DNA from: Panorpa germanica
Lineage: Eukaryota > Arthropoda > Insecta > Mecoptera > Panorpidae
Assembly: GCA_963678705.1 (NCBI GenBank)
Contig: OY783212.1
Coordinates: 868,001-932,000, forward strand
DNA length: 64,000 nt
Reading direction: 5' to 3'
Shown here: in pieces, positions 1 through 14,161 of the stretch
Layout: each line of letters starts with the position of its first letter
How positions within the stretch are numbered: position 1 is the stretch's first letter
Position numbers and translations under genes: made by a program
Notes under the pieces: model-generated
Databases searched by the model: none
Told to the model about the DNA's origin: nothing
What the model saw: the letters and a program-made list of their open reading frames with translations, nothing else

Positions 1-2640
1 CTTCGCAATTATTAATTAAATTACTGTTCATTTTTAAAATTGCTATTCTATGATAAATTTAACTTGTATTTATGTATACGGTTTGACCTTTGGCATTTGC
101 TTATGTCTCGCAATAAATACATTCGGACTTTAGTAATTGACCTCAGTCTCAATGTGAATTGACCTCTATTTTGCAACTATTTTCCGTCGCTTCTTACCAT
201 TAGATGGTACTATTTTAAACAAAGTTAAGTTACTATTCAAATTGTCTAATGTTAAACGACTTCGAAAAAAAGTTACGAGAGCGGTTATAGTCTGCAACTC
301 AACCGCATCGGCCACGCTGAGGGCTTGCTAAGGAAGTAAAAAAAATATATGTTAATCGGCTTGTCTTTGTGTTGAACTGTCGTAATCTTCCTCAGCGCAA
401 GTAACCAGTGCAATTGGAATTATAATTATATGTAAGGTAATTGATTTATACATTTGTCATTGGAAAGATTAAAACTCAAATTAATTTAATTCCAAACTTT
501 GCCATTCATTTCAAACAATTGCCTATATACATAACTAATAAAAAACCACTTATTTTAAAGTAATTCTGCAATTAGACCATCAACAAACTGTTGGCAACGT
601 GTTCACATTCGTTGTCAAGAAATTCATTTCATTTTCAATGCTTTCAAAACAGCGCGTGCCGTTGCGGCCTCAGGTTCCAAATAATAAAATAGTCAACTAA
701 CTAAAAAAAGCTATTGGGGAGAATGAGAGGATACAAAAAGAACTCGTAAGGATATACTAAACAACGTATAAAATAAACTAGGGGGAAAATACCATAAGGA
801 CATTAGATACTTCCTTATTTTATGTCCATAGGCCTCTACTCGATACAATACTCTCTGATTTCTCCTGCAGCCAGCGCGAAAGGACTCTTGTTCCTTCACA
901 ACTGTTTGTGTCAATGGCGTACTCGCTAAAACATTTGTTACATAGATTGCATTTAATAAGTACATCCACCATATTGATTAAAAAATAACTATACAAAGAT
1001 AATGTAGATTATGTGGAATAAGATGTTGAGGAGCCTCTAAAATGAAATGTTTAGTGGGGCTCTTTTAGCAATGGGTTTAAAAATAAAAACAAAAGCAGCC
1101 CATTTAACTTAATTAATGGCGTTTTCGGTTTATGAAAGGTTGCCCTCGCTTTGCACTTTGATTTTCTGGAAATCTGGTACACAACACGTTATTTTTATCA
1201 ATAAATGACAATAACATTCACAAGATTACAGTTATTTGGAACGGAAAAAGTGTCAAATTTTGTTCTTCTTCCTTGGGTCTTCAATCCTGTTTCTTATTAT
1301 TTTCTGTTACCAATTCACCTATGAGGAGGTGAATTGTTGGAGGAGTTTTCTCTGTTTGGCAACAAGTTGAGTATTAGATACTTTAAAACAAATAATATAA
1401 AATAATTTTATTTTGAAGTCAGTCAGCTTGACGGGGCTTTGTACCTTCGTACCGTTTGCACCCTTGGCCGGTCCTGGCTGTATCAGTTTACTTTCTGCCG
1501 ATAATTTATAACAATAATAATAATTCACTCAAAACACATTAAAAACATATTTCTTCTATAAATAAACCGTCAATCTATTGGCGCCACGAGATCCTGAATT
1601 TTGAAACAATGTTATAGAAAAAAACTTTCTGACAATATGAAAGTAGAAAATTAAAGTTGGTTCAACAGATGTTTCGATTTTAATTATCCGTCCCAAATTC
1701 TAAAAATTTGTGCAATACCGACACGAGCTGAAGTCCGGGTGATTGCTAAAAACATGTGTTGGGGGCCGCAGCACCTTAATAAAAACACCGCAAAAAATAA
1801 AGGTAATATGAAGTCATCAATCATATTCATACGACCGGCCCAATGATTATTAAGGGGAGAAATTATACCTTCTGTGTTTTTGTTGGTAATTGGTGAATTT
1901 AAAAATTACTCATGGTGTTTACTGAGGGATACTCTTTAATAAAATACAGAGCAGCACTCAGCGTGACCGAGGGTGTGGGCATTACCTATGTCTCATGATT
2001 GTTCATACATCCTTTAATTCACATTCCATTAATAAACATAACTTTTAGGCCCTCCGCACACGAGGCAACTGGTTGAGAGCCTTATACACACTTCAATTAA
2101 AATGTGACGTCAATTTTAAACCCACCCAACAAGCATAAACGTGTCGTCAAATAAAACGCAAACCCTTTTATATAAATAAACTAAAATCCTTGTATCAGAT
2201 TTCAATCTGACAACTTAATAAACCACACAATGATGTTTTTTATAAATAAACAACCCCTTTAAGTTGTAGCACGAAATAAGCCCCACCTAATAATACGCAA
2301 CAATGTGTTAAAAAGTCAAAGGGCCACTTAACGTGTGTTGCAATTTGTTAAAAAATGATGTTTTAATTCCTCCCTTATATAATACAGATTATACTCGAAT
2401 ATAAAAAACGTTCCCCTACTTTTTAGAATTAGATGATGCGATTAGTTGTAGGGTTCCCGTAGTTTTTTATTTTTATATCGCGTTACGATCGTCACGCCCA
2501 TTTTATGTTAAATTTGTTTACACGAGGGTAAGTGGCTTACAAAATGAAGTGCGGTTGCGTTTTTTGTAACACGTTTTTTTAAATCAACGTCGATAACAAA
2601 AGGAAATGGCTCGCATGTAATCCGATTACTTGATGCTTTG
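1..2640. other. AT-rich noncoding, nothing recognised
   Basis: Short frames only; no splice-bounded exon, TIR pair or TE protein seen. Confidence 0.6.
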
Positions 2641-2646
2641 TTAGGA

Positions 2647-2725
2647 CATTTATTTAAGATTGTGTTGAAGAAATTTCATTGAATAAATATGTGATTTAGA
2701 TGATTTTTAATTAAGCCATCAATTT
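2647..2725 (+). repeat. Dispersed repeat, copy 1 (~78 bp)
   Basis: catttatttaagattg, then ttcattgaataaatatgtga, then ttaattaagccatcaatt recurs almost unchanged at 4950-5026. No coding sense. Confidence 0.75.
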
Positions 2726-4544
2726 AGTAAGACTATACAAATTTCTTTTTTCAAATGTGTGACATCTCTACAGGGGATGACAATGGGTAGGGGAGAAGGG
2801 TTTAAGAATCTGAAATTTGTGTGACGTACTTTATGAATGACCCCTAATGGTAATTTATTTTTTTAGTACCATTTGTTTTCAAATAAATAAATTGGCCTAA
2901 AGACGAAGAGTGCCAAGGACAACTCATTTCATTTGTGTTATAAATAAATAAAATTTTCCACGAATACGTAATATTTCCGAATACGTTAATTTTTTATTAA
3001 TAAGATAGTAGTTAATCCACGCCTGTCTAGGCTAGAATATCTTCTTTAATTAATTAATTGCTAAACTAACTAAATTTAACGTATTAATTCAATTATAATC
3101 ATTGGCTATGAGTAATAAAATAAAATATTTTCAAAGCTGATAACGTTACGTGAGAACTTCTCCAAATGTCAGACGATATAGCTCATGCTAGGTGTAAGTA
3201 GCAAACTCTAAAAACAAATTCGTATATTCTCGACACTGCATTGTATCCAAATGTTGCAGCCTGCTTATCTGATGTGTGCAAAAAAGAGAATTAATATCTC
3301 GAAAAGCCGTTGGAAATAAATTACATTACATTTGTATTTCTAGCAACTGTTAAAATTTCTAAATCCCTTCATTAATTGTGTTGTTCGTGCTTCATTCAAA
3401 CTGGACGATGGACGGTGGACGGTGGACACTGGGCGAGTTATTGAGTTATTGAACAGAATCCCCAACAAACGGAATTTATTTCATTTCATTTTATTACAAT
3501 TTATTTTTCACAAATCTAATCGCTTCAGTTCTGATATTGACAATTACTGCAGCCCTGTTGACCCTGAGCTCTGGGGTTGAATAGAAACAGTGGTGCGGTG
3601 TGATATTTTATTTGCAACAAAACAATAAATAGGGTTGCCCTTTGCTCGTTTCAACAATTGTTAACAATAGCTATTGGTCAAGCAATGGCCGACCTATGCA
3701 CGAAACTGGGTGAATTTCTTTTGTTTGTTGGCTGACCCCTGCACAAGTTCATGTAAGCCGGCCATAACACACCGGACCTTAGACATTCAGCTTAGGCTTA
3801 GGGTTACGCAAATCGGCTAAATTGTAATAATCCTAAATAATAATTGTTGTTGCAAACGAATAATGATTTATTTTACACAGTTCATTGTCATTAAAACCAG
3901 AGATTTATATATTTTACTCCCATTGTAACTACATGTCAGTTGCACAATCCGGATATAAAGAAACATTTTCAATTTTCGGGAAAACGGTTGCTACACTTAA
4001 TTGTTATATGTCAGTTAATGATTGGACTTCTAGAAGCCGAATTGTTACGTTTTCGAGCATAACTGTCACAAACCGTTGCTGCCAACCGTTGCAGCAGCAG
4101 ACAAATTTCATAATCAAAAATATTTCCTAAAACGAAAGCGTCATTCAACTTGACACTTGATAGATCCCAAAAAACCTTCTTGCCACTTACTCACTAATCC
4201 ATACGATACTTCTGTTAACTTTAAACCATCTGTGAAATTACTAATTTGATTGGATCTGTTTTCGTCCATGTGTACTTCAAAATTGGAAGCACACATCTGT
4301 ATTATCATTATTGATTTTATTACGTAAGATTCAGAGAAAAGTAAGCAGAAAGTTAGATATTCGATATTCGAATCTTCCTCTTTTTAATTAAGGTCATTTT
4401 ACGCTGAATTCGCAGAAACAAACGCCCCATAACGAGGGTCCAAATTCAGGTATGTTATTTACATGTGATGGGATTACTAACTCATTCTGCTTTATAAATA
4501 AATTATTTACTGTGCAACGTTCCATGATAATTCGCGCCTCTATA

Positions 4545-4642
4545 CCACAAATATAGAACTTCAAATGTCAAAGTAACACTTGAGCAAAATGGCGGGGAAT
4601 TTAAAATAGTCAGAGTTTACTGATAGACCCTTTATTAGTATA
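4545..4642 (+). repeat. Dispersed repeat shared with 50.1 kb
   Basis: cttcaaatgtcaaagta, gcaaaatggcgg and atttaaaat...gtca... correspond in order to 50105-50185 (ttcaaatatcaaagta, gcaaaatggcgg, cctttata). Diverged copies of an unassigned repeat. Confidence 0.5.
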
Positions 4643-4644
4643 TA

Positions 4645-4907
4645 CCCAGTAAACAATTTGGTGAAGTGCCCTATTTAGTGACGTTTCTATCACTATTTCA
4701 CTTCAATTATAGGTTGCATCAACTTTATCTTCATTTGTATTCAGACAGGTGGAGTAGTTTCGCCATTTGTAGCCGATAAAGAAGACATTTTATGTGAAAA
4801 AATGTGAGAAACTGAACTATAAATGAACTCTTTTATGACAAAAAAATGATATGACAAATGACGCATCTTCAATATGATGTCAAAGTGACTCCAAAATGTT
4901 TACTGGG
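4645..4907. mobile_element. MITE with CCCAGTAAACA TIRs and TA target
   Basis: Left CCCAGTAAACAATTTGG and right (reverse complement) CCCAGTAAACATTTTGG differ at one of 17 positions. TA flanks both ends. 263 bases, no reading frame. TA target and short TIR suggest a Tc1/mariner-type non-autonomous element. Confidence 0.75.
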
Positions 4908-4949
4908 TAATTACAGGGTAGACTAAAAAACCACCCTAAAAAGAAAATA

Positions 4950-5026
4950 CATTTATTTAAGATTGTTGATGAAATTTCATTGAATAAATATGTGATTTAG
5001 ATGATTTTTAATTAAGCCATCAATTA
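4950..5026 (+). repeat. Dispersed repeat, copy 2, flanked by 26-bp direct repeats
   Basis: Near-identical to 2647-2725. On either side, ggtagactaaaaaaccaccc-type sequence occurs at 4917-4943 and 5067-5095. The copy therefore sits within a roughly 150-base unit bounded by direct repeats. Confidence 0.7.
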
Positions 5027-5099
5027 ATTACGTCACATACAAAGTCATAGTTAACTATCATTAAAAGGTAGACTAAAAAAAACCACCCTAAAAATAAAA

Positions 5100-8000
5100 A
5101 AGACAAATTACCACCACATAAACACCTGATAACGCTAATGTGTTACATTCGCCCCTAATCACTAAAAAGGTCCCCCGTTTTTTATTTGATATGCTCACGT
5201 GTTTTTTGTCAATCAACAAGTTAAGTTTTTTGACCCTCCTTAACCTCCGAGCTCCAGGCGTGTGTGATCATTATTTAAAAAACAACTTAGGGTAAATATT
5301 TTTTATGCAATTTTTTTATACTTTTGGGGAGTTTTTTTTATCATTATAAAAAATTACCCTCCGGGTACAAGGGGAGTTAGTGGTTTGATTTTTTTAATAT
5401 TTTGCAGGTAACATTATGTTTTTTTGGGGTAGTTATTGAATTAATATTATTTTTTGCAACATAATAAAAGTCAAACAGCATCTTGGCATTATGTATCAGA
5501 TAATCAAATTCCATTGTATTTTAAAATATATTACGATTTCTTTCCCATTCTTATTTCCCAATATTATGAAATAACATAATATATAAATATACTTACATAT
5601 CAAAATTAGAATGTTTTAAGATTGTAAGACGGTGAAAAACGGTATTTCAGCGAACTGTTATTTTTTACGGTATTTCAGTAACTGTTAGAGTGAACCATAT
5701 TTTTTATCAAATAACAATATTTTACAAATTAAAAAAACATTACATTTTAACGACATATATTGAACAAATACCGTTGGAATGAAAAAAAATAAAAAACGGT
5801 ATTTTTTGTAAAAACTAGTCCTCAAAGAAAAATATGCCGTAACGTAAAAAGGATTAAAATAACAGAATTGTAAAACAAACCCAAGAACTCCGTTAGAAGT
5901 TTTTACATTTCTAACCTTCAAAAAAAATTATGTAACAAAAATAAATACGGGTATATCTTTATGATACTAAACATTTGTACCCACAAAAAACTACTGATTT
6001 TTTTGTATATAACAGATAATTGAAGTTCCATAATAAGTTGTATAACAAAGGACAACGACAAGACATTATTTTCTTGTTATTACGCAATAAAATAATCATA
6101 ATAACAAATGCACCGGACGGAACTTTGTACGGAGAGTCAGAGAGACGCAATTTGAAAATAATTTGAGCCTGCCGACGTTTTTTGTGTGGTTTTTTATGAA
6201 TAAAAAAAACTTATGCAACAATAAACTATTATGTTTATTGCACCAGAGAAATTCAGGCAAGGTTCTTGTGTAATACTCATTCCAAAGTGTATTAAAAATT
6301 AAATATATATTTGTCAAAGTTATCACGAATAAGAAATGGCATTTAGATTGAAAGTTTTACTCCTATAAAAATAAATATTGTGCAACACGTTGTTCATTTT
6401 TTCTGAGCATAGATCTTGTCGCAGTATGTATTAAAATATAACAGAAAAAACCTCCCTTCATTATAAAAATATATCAACAAGTATTTAAAAAACACGACCC
6501 TTGAAACTTTATAAAAAACGGGGGTTAATTTCTACACCGCTCAAAAAATATTTGGTTGAACTTTTTTAGATTAGAGGGTAACTTGTTGCACCCCTTGTTA
6601 ATGTTATTAGTGCTATTAGTTACAAATTAACCTAAAAAATAAGAACCCCTGTTTAAAAAATAAACATGTTAAAATATTAGTTGAAATAAAATAAGAGGGT
6701 ATATTTTTAAAAAGAAATTTATATTTACCGATTATAGAATTACTTGTATCTATTATTACCAATTAAAAAAACTAATTCAATTAGTTGATGATATCATAAC
6801 TAAAAGTAGCCTGATTTCATAGTATAAATCAATTATACTTTTCATATATTCCTGTGCGTCAGAAACTGCAGTATATTGTATATTATTATATTTAGAATTA
6901 GAACACATCTCGATTGGGACGCGATTGTCTTAAGACATTTTTATCAATGTCTTATAAAGGTAACGACAAGGGACCATCTATTAATTACGTACCACGAAAA
7001 GAGGGAGAAGGTGTCCATAAATTGTGACAAGATATGACAATGGAGAAGCGGTTAAAAGCTCTATAACAAGACATGCGTATATACTGCGAATGTACATGAA
7101 TTTTAAAATTAAAAAACTGAACAATTGTGTAGTTGTGTAGTACTTTAGAAAAGGGTTAGTTTGTGCAAAAAAAATAAAAATACTATTGAGAATTTTACTT
7201 TCGCCACAACAAAAGAATTTTATAATTGTAAAAGGAATTTGTTACAAAATGTGAGAAGATGTGACTAAGTTAAACACAGACAATACTTAAAAATGTTGCC
7301 CTAAAATAGATTTGTCACAAGTGAGAGTGTCCTCTATGTTACCGAGTAGCCAGACTGTCTTAAGACTTGTGTCTGTAGTGTACGGTTAGGCTAGTTACTA
7401 TGTTTAAAGAACTGTGGGATTTTGACAGTTCGACTTGCTTGTTAAACATATATTTCTGTACACACAAGCCTATTTTACAACCTTACGTATTCATATTTTT
7501 AATTTAAAATAAACTCACGATTGATTAAGTGATTGATGCATTTTAATAAAATAAATCAAACTGTTTGACTTTTATAAAATCTGTTTTTATAAAAATAGAG
7601 AGAACATTCAGAATAATAAGTAATTCGAAGTCACTTTATTCTGCGTTAAACCGATGATACTTAAGAAATAATTCAAGCGAACTAAGTTAAAAATCTACTT
7701 GAAGGTTATGAATAAAAATCATGACTTTGTAAAAAAATGATACGGTCCTTATCTGACGATGTGCTTAACGTAAAGCTGCTACTTTGTTAGCATCCCTCGT
7801 CTCCAGACAAAGAGATGTGTGCCACCCTACCCGCTGCACAGTTTAGGCACCTTTCGCCTACTATTTGTGAATCATTTTGGTTTAGCTACGCTTTTCATGA
7901 AATATGATTGATTTATTTTTTATATGTTTTTGTATTCTGTTTTGTCTTGTTTGTTTGAAGGTGTAGTCACATGGTGATTTTCACTTTTTTATGTTTGATG

Positions 8001-11000
8001 ATATCCTAAAAAGGAAAGAAATGGAAAGGTATTGGTATATTAGCAAATAAAAGCTAGTAATCGCCTGAGGATTCTCGTCAATTGTGCTCAGTCGTACTAT
8101 TATCAAGGATGTGTTGTAATTTTAAAATCTAAAACATCTTTTACAACACAGTAGGCGCCAGCTTTTTTAGGCTTAACTTTTGTAACCTCCAACGTAAACC
8201 TTTTGCAATATCTAAGACTGAATTGTATTTGGAGGACATTGGTAAAAATAATGCCCTACAGTTATGTCGGATTCCCTTAAATAACCCTTCCTATAACGCA
8301 TTTGATCAAAACAATAACAAAATATAAACAAAAATAATTAATAAAGGTGTTAATTTTTTTTTTTTTTGATAATTTTAATGTATAAAAGAGTCAGTATTAA
8401 CGAAGCTCGCTAAATACGCCGTAACCTCCACGCTGCTTGTTTTTTTAATTATAGTTTCAGCACGCTTGCAATCTCAAGCTATTTCTCCTAAATTGTAAAC
8501 TACTGCTATTTCCAGTTTTGTAAATGACATTTCTAATTTATTTATACTTCATTTTGTTGTTTTTAAGGGTGACTTTTTCTATCATCTTGAAGGGATATGA
8601 TTTTTTTTTGTTTCAACATAATTTTTAACGCACTTTTAACGTTTGGCGGCTGCGACCTTAAACCTTATTGGTTTCCGTAAATATTGCATGGAACTCCATT
8701 GACAAAGTAACGAACATATGCTACGTTCTGAAGCAAAGTGCTTCTGCGCTTGCGCAGTCCCCTGGCTCCGCATCTCTCCTCAAAGACAGTCAAGAAACGT
8801 TAAGAGATTAATTGTTTTAAAGTCGGTTTTTTTTTTTGTTTTTAGGAAATATTTAAATGTGAATATTTCCCCGTATTTTTAAACTAATTTAAATAATGTT
8901 TGGTTTATTATTAGAAAACAAAATACGAAAATATTTGTTTTTAAAAGAGTTTATTTGTTTTTCCAGTCATTAATAATATCATTAGAGCGTTATGGAAAAT
9001 ATGTCTTCTGGAATTGACAGTTAAACCTCTAATCAGAGACACCGTACTGCTGGGAAACAATTAAATTAATTAATGACTTAATTTATGATAAGAGCTTCTG
9101 ATGGAGCTAAGAATACATCCTTTCTTTCTCTCTTACTTTAAACTCATAAACTTTAAACGCTTTTAAAAATACTCCGTGTTGTAAAATCCGGAAAAGTTAT
9201 TTGATTAAGCAGATACTAAAACACGCATTATTTTTTATTTTTATTGTAAAAAATTGCTAAAAGTAAAATCAAATAAAGTTAAATAAACAAAACCACCTCC
9301 AACAATTGACGTTGCAAAATTGTGTTGCACAATTAGAAATCCCTAATATAAAATATAAATATGTATTTAGCTTAAAAAACGCAACAATAAGAATCATTCA
9401 ATCAATAAAAAAATGTCAAATAATATCGAAATTTAAATCACATATTCTTGAAATTTTATTCAAACCGATATTTTTTTCTTAACAAAAAGAAATAAGTAAA
9501 TAAAAGAAATTGAACAATTGCAGAACCCTCCAACCCCCTCGCCTTCTGATACAGTATGGTAGCTGCTCTCAAACCTACGACAATGCACGCGTTCCTTTTT
9601 TAAATACATTATTATTATGATAGTCAATTGTTCGCTATTTTTCGGTTATTTCCGTTTTGACAATCTTTCGGCTTTGACAATCGATCAATTCAATGTCCGC
9701 CTTCGATTTCTTTTCATATTTGCGTTTAGAATGTTTCTTTTCTTTTCATTGAATTTCATTTTATTATCAAATATTTAATTGTGTGTTACATTCTAAGTTT
9801 CTGATATTGAATACTTTGGTATTTTTTGAGGTTTTTAGAATTTTTTTATTTAGTTACCCTGAATGCATTGCATTTCGGATATTGAACATTGAACAATATG
9901 ACATATATGGTTACTTTTTGAAACCAAATTTTTAAAACATTTTTTACAGTTCTCAAAATTGAAATAGTCATTGTTGTAGTATAATATACACTTCAATTTG
10001 AGAGCCTGTTGCACTTTTTTCGTCAATGTCTCGATATTTTTTTGGCAGGCATATAACTTGTAATATTTATATTTTAACATAACGATATACTCGTGCATAT
10101 AGTGAAATATTAATGAATGAAACAAAACCGAACCAGTGTGTTTGGAGGCGTAGTGGCTAGTGTGACTACTTGCACCAACGGAAGCGAGCACGTATAACGT
10201 TCAGTCTCAAACTTCAGTATTAAAACTAAACTATGCTATAATTTTGCACTGGATATAAAAAAATTTGATATTTCTTACTTTTCAGTAAATAAAATTTATA
10301 TGTTATATAGAGAAAATATTTCCAGATTTCCAGCACTTAGATCTACTAGAGACTAACTTTATTCAAAATTCAATCACCACAGCATGAGTCGCTTCTTATT
10401 TTGCATCATTCTAAAACATTTTCCTTTCATATTTTAAAAAAACTTGCATATTCCAGGCTCCCTTCTCACCCCCTTCCCAACATCCCTTCTGACAGTCCGG
10501 TGCACATTTCGTTCAGCTACTTGATATGTTCATTCACTCCACAATTTTTTGCTACCGAAAGAGCAGATTAAAAGGGATTATACGACCCAGCGACCCAGAT
10601 TATGCTATTATTATTTGGTTAAAAAATACATCTTGTTTTCGAATCGACATAGAGACTTCAAAACGGTTTCATATTATGTAGATCCTTTGTTAAAAAACAT
10701 ATAAAAAATTATTTATTGTTGCGGTGAGCTGCATATGAATAAATGATCTTACCAAATAAAAAATACAACGAAAAGAAGATAAGAATATGAATGAGTGATT
10801 TTCAGGTGCGACAATGTGATAATTAAGTAATTAACTAAATTTGTTAAGAAAATAAGAACATAACCTAACTTTTATTATTTTTAAATGTTATTATTGAGTA
10901 GATACTTATGTCACGCAAAGTATCGATGTTTTTGTTGTAGCACATGCGTTCAGACGCACACACAGACACATGTATGTGAACTCTCAGCCCTTGCAGTTGA

Positions 11001-11630
11001 TGCAGCATGAGACAGATGCAAAAATATATACATACATGGTAAATAAAAATAAAATGTCCAAAAATGTGTGGCCATGTGTCACAGCAAATCCGCCTGATTC
11101 AATGCTTGCCTCGAAAATATAAAAAAAATAAAAGCAGAGAGGAGTAGGGGTAGGGGTTTTAAACTATAATGGTGATAACGACGTTTATTTCCTTTTTTAC
11201 GGATAATTTGTGTGTTAAATTCTCTGAGATATCTTTATTTGCATCAAAAGAAACACAACAGAAAATAACAAAGATGTAAGATAATGGGATCACCTTATTT
11301 CTAAAAAAGAGATCAAATTTTATGAATTTAAAGAATGGAAATACAATTTGCTCTGTTCAGAAAGAAAAAGATAAAAATGATAAAGCAGAAGGTAAAATGT
11401 TTGGTAAAATATGTTTAACATATTAGTAATTGAGATAACTTAAGCCGCGTGCGAAATATAAAGTGTGCTTTGATTTAGCCCCAAAGACATTTTGACCCTG
11501 GCATAAGGGATCTACAAAATTGTGTTTCCGAAATTTTTAAAACAATATTGTAGGACGTTGGTGAAGAATGCAGTCGATTCGGACTAGTGTGCAAATCAAA
11601 ATTAATTCGGTATTAAATCGAACTACACAT
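5100..11630. other. AT-rich intergenic or intronic DNA
   Basis: Mostly A/T runs. At 8735-8770 a tgcgcttgcgca palindrome of the NRF1 type sits in a locally GC-richer patch. At 10145-10195 ggcgtagtggctag resembles a tRNA A box and could be a SINE head. No gene found. Confidence 0.55.
5640..5690 (+). repeat. ~31-bp tandem duplication
   Basis: acggtatttcag followed by aactgtta occurs twice in succession. Confidence 0.7.
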
Positions 11631-11635
11631 TACAT

Positions 11636-12371
11636 GACTAATCAGTACATTTGATCTAGTATTCAAATAACGTTTGATTAAAAGAGTATCTAGTAGCTTA
11701 AATAATTTTATATAATATACAAATGCATCAATTAGTGACTTATATTGAAGTTTTAATATCGACAAAATAAAACGCAAATGAACTTGTTTGAAAACATTTA
11801 TTTAAAATTTAATTTGACAAATAGATTAACTAATATATATTCTAAATATTAACAAAATTTCAGTCGTAAAAAATATTCCCGTACAGCCGTAAAAATCGAC
11901 TGCAATCGAATCGACTGCGTCTTCAATGACGTTATTGTAGCCTGTTAATGCGGATGTTAATATTTATTAATTATCAAGATGTTTATATGATATATGTATA
12001 ATTTATTTTATATCTTGTTAATTTGTTACTCTCAAGACATACTATTTGTTTCCTTTTGACTTGTGGTTTTCTCGTAGCATATTTTCTATACGTCTGTGCA
12101 TAAGTTAAATACTGTGTTGCCACCTGATCGGTAAAAATGTTGCTAAAATTTTGTTATTGTTTATAAAACACATTAGTTAATCTATTTGTTGAAATAAATG
12201 TTGAATAAATGTATTCGAACAATATTGCGTTTGCGTTTTATTTTGCCGATATTAAAACTGCAGTATATGTCACTAATTGATACATTTGTATATTATATAA
12301 TAATATTTAAGCTATTAGATACTCTTTTAACCTAACGTCATGTGAATACTAATTTAAATGTGCTGCTTAGT
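11636..12371. mobile_element. Long inverted repeat (foldback-like) element
   Basis: 11636-11862 and the reverse complement of 12143-12371 align for about 225 bases with scattered mismatches (shared: tagatactcttttaa, atgcatttgtatattatata, agttaatctatttgt). They enclose about 280 bases of spacer with no reading frame. Element family, ends and TSD are not recognisable. Confidence 0.7.
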
Positions 12372-12399
12372 TTTCAAAAGTAAAATAATTTAGATTTTT

Positions 12400-13730
12400 T
12401 ACACAGGTCCTCCACTTGATTACTGTTTAAAACATAAATACGGCTCTGCTCGGTGTTGGATTAACCTGAGTACTCAGTACACTGAAGTGTTTCACGCCTA
12501 AGTAAAATATTGACTGAACACTGTTATGTAGTTAAATGATACACACGGCCAACAAATTTTCTTGATGGAAAATGCTCTTCAACATCAACATATTGCTAAA
12601 AATTCTGTTGGCCAAGAAACCGGAAATTTATTGTAGAAAATGATATAGTAAGCAAATTCAGCAACACGAGAAGAATAGGTCGATCAAGAAGAAGATTAGA
12701 ATCGTCGTGACAAGTAAGGAATACATTATGAAGAAACCGTAAGTACTTCATAAAAAAGTGACAGTTAAAAGATGGAAAATACAAAGGACATGCATAGAAA
12801 ATATATACAATAGTAACTGCATTTTTAATGTGGTCTTTTCATCTTTCTCTGTGCTTGAGTGCTTGGATCTTTTTATTAAGTTGTGGGACCCCCATGGGCT
12901 GGAGAAAGATTCAAATTGTATTTTTTAAATATTCTTTATTAATGTAGTTCACACGTTTTTTAAAAAAGTTTTAATACATTTTTAATATTTGTTTTACTTT
13001 CTCTGAGTTTGTAGTATTTTTGTATAATCCGGCCTTTGGGTAATCCGGCCATATTGCGTAACGCTCCTCCTTAATGGTTAGTTACTTCATTTCTTTGCAT
13101 CTCCGTACTGAACGACCTATTGACATTGTCATCATTTTTTTGGTCGTGTGTCGGACAATGGTATTACTATTTATAAATTTGATTTTTACCTAAAATATAT
13201 AAAAATTAGGGGAGCTTTAAAAATAGTTTGTCAGCTTGTGTCTCACCACCCCTAGGACCTGGTGCAGAGAACTGTTTGTTGACGTCCAGTTTTGAACATC
13301 AGAATATGCCAGTATGTTGAATTAAAAAAAAAAGATAAAAATATTTAATAGCTGGTAAAAACATGGAGACCACAGCTTGTGTCGTGAGTGCCACTGATTT
13401 TGTAAGGGATAATATGGTTCCCAATTATTATATACTACCTCTCTGGACATTGTGTAAAATTTGTACCAGATAGAATGGAATATACACTGAATAATTCGGA
13501 GTCTGTAATCAATTTACACGGGATAATATGCTGATTGACTCTGTGATAAGTATTATCAGTGGCGTATCATAATTATACCCTGAATTGAATGTATTTTTTG
13601 TAATTGGATTTACCTTTCCGTTGTACAGTAAACTTAACAATTCTAATAATCTTTCTATGATTTAAAATGAACTTAACCAATTTTACAGAATATTCTTAAA
13701 ATATAACTAATGCTTTAAATCTATAATCCT
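12400..13730. other. Noncoding, nothing firm
   Basis: A duplicated taatccggcc at 13026-13050 is the only notable word. No reading frame of substance. Confidence 0.5.
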
Positions 13731-13734
13731 ACCT

Positions 13735-13885
13735 CTACCATATCCTGGTCACTCTTCATGTGGTCTAGACTATCATCCTTCTCCTCACATATCCAGCAGA
13801 CTATTTCCGTCTCGTGCTCCAAGTACGTGCTTCCTCTTTCTTCGTTCTTTAGCCTGAACCTTGCAATCATTTTAATTGCCTACTT
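13735..13885 (-). mobile_element. LINE ORF2 C-terminal fragment
   Basis: A minus-strand reading of about 50 codons contains MIARFRLKNEERGSTYLEH, then CWICEEKDDSLDHM. This is the same domain arrangement (ARFRLxNEER ... CxxC ... H) as the LINE tail at 57.5 kb but diverged, so probably a sister family. No 3' UTR match was seen, and both ends are lost in AT-rich DNA. Confidence 0.65.
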
Positions 13886-14096
13886 ATTTTAGTTTAGCTG
13901 GAGATATCCTGCCAAAATAACTGCTTAACCTGTTATCCAGCCATAACAAGTTTTAATGACATAAAGGATTTTATTTTGGAAATATCCTTTCAACAGCATG
14001 TATTTTTCTTAATAAGTTAATGCGTTTTAAGCTTAATCTGGGTTACAGTTAAGCTGTGAATCTTTAAATTAAAGAAGAACAGAACATTTGAAGTAT

Positions 14097-14161
14097 TTTT
14101 TTTTTAATTAAGCTTTCTCGGGCTTCATAGGCACGTAGCCTTTCATCGCCTTTTGTAATGT
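14097..14161 (-). mobile_element. LINE 3' UTR fragment (family of 54.6 kb), outer half of a nested pair
   Basis: T-run, then tcgggcttcataggcacgta, then gcctttcatcgcc: the 3' terminus of the RNase H LINE family in minus orientation. The match breaks at 14161 and resumes at 14601, because a second LINE sits inside it. Confidence 0.75.

Noticed and set aside
9850-10191. 113-codon minus-strand frame
   Set aside because: Low-complexity composition, no domain; overlaps a possible SINE head.
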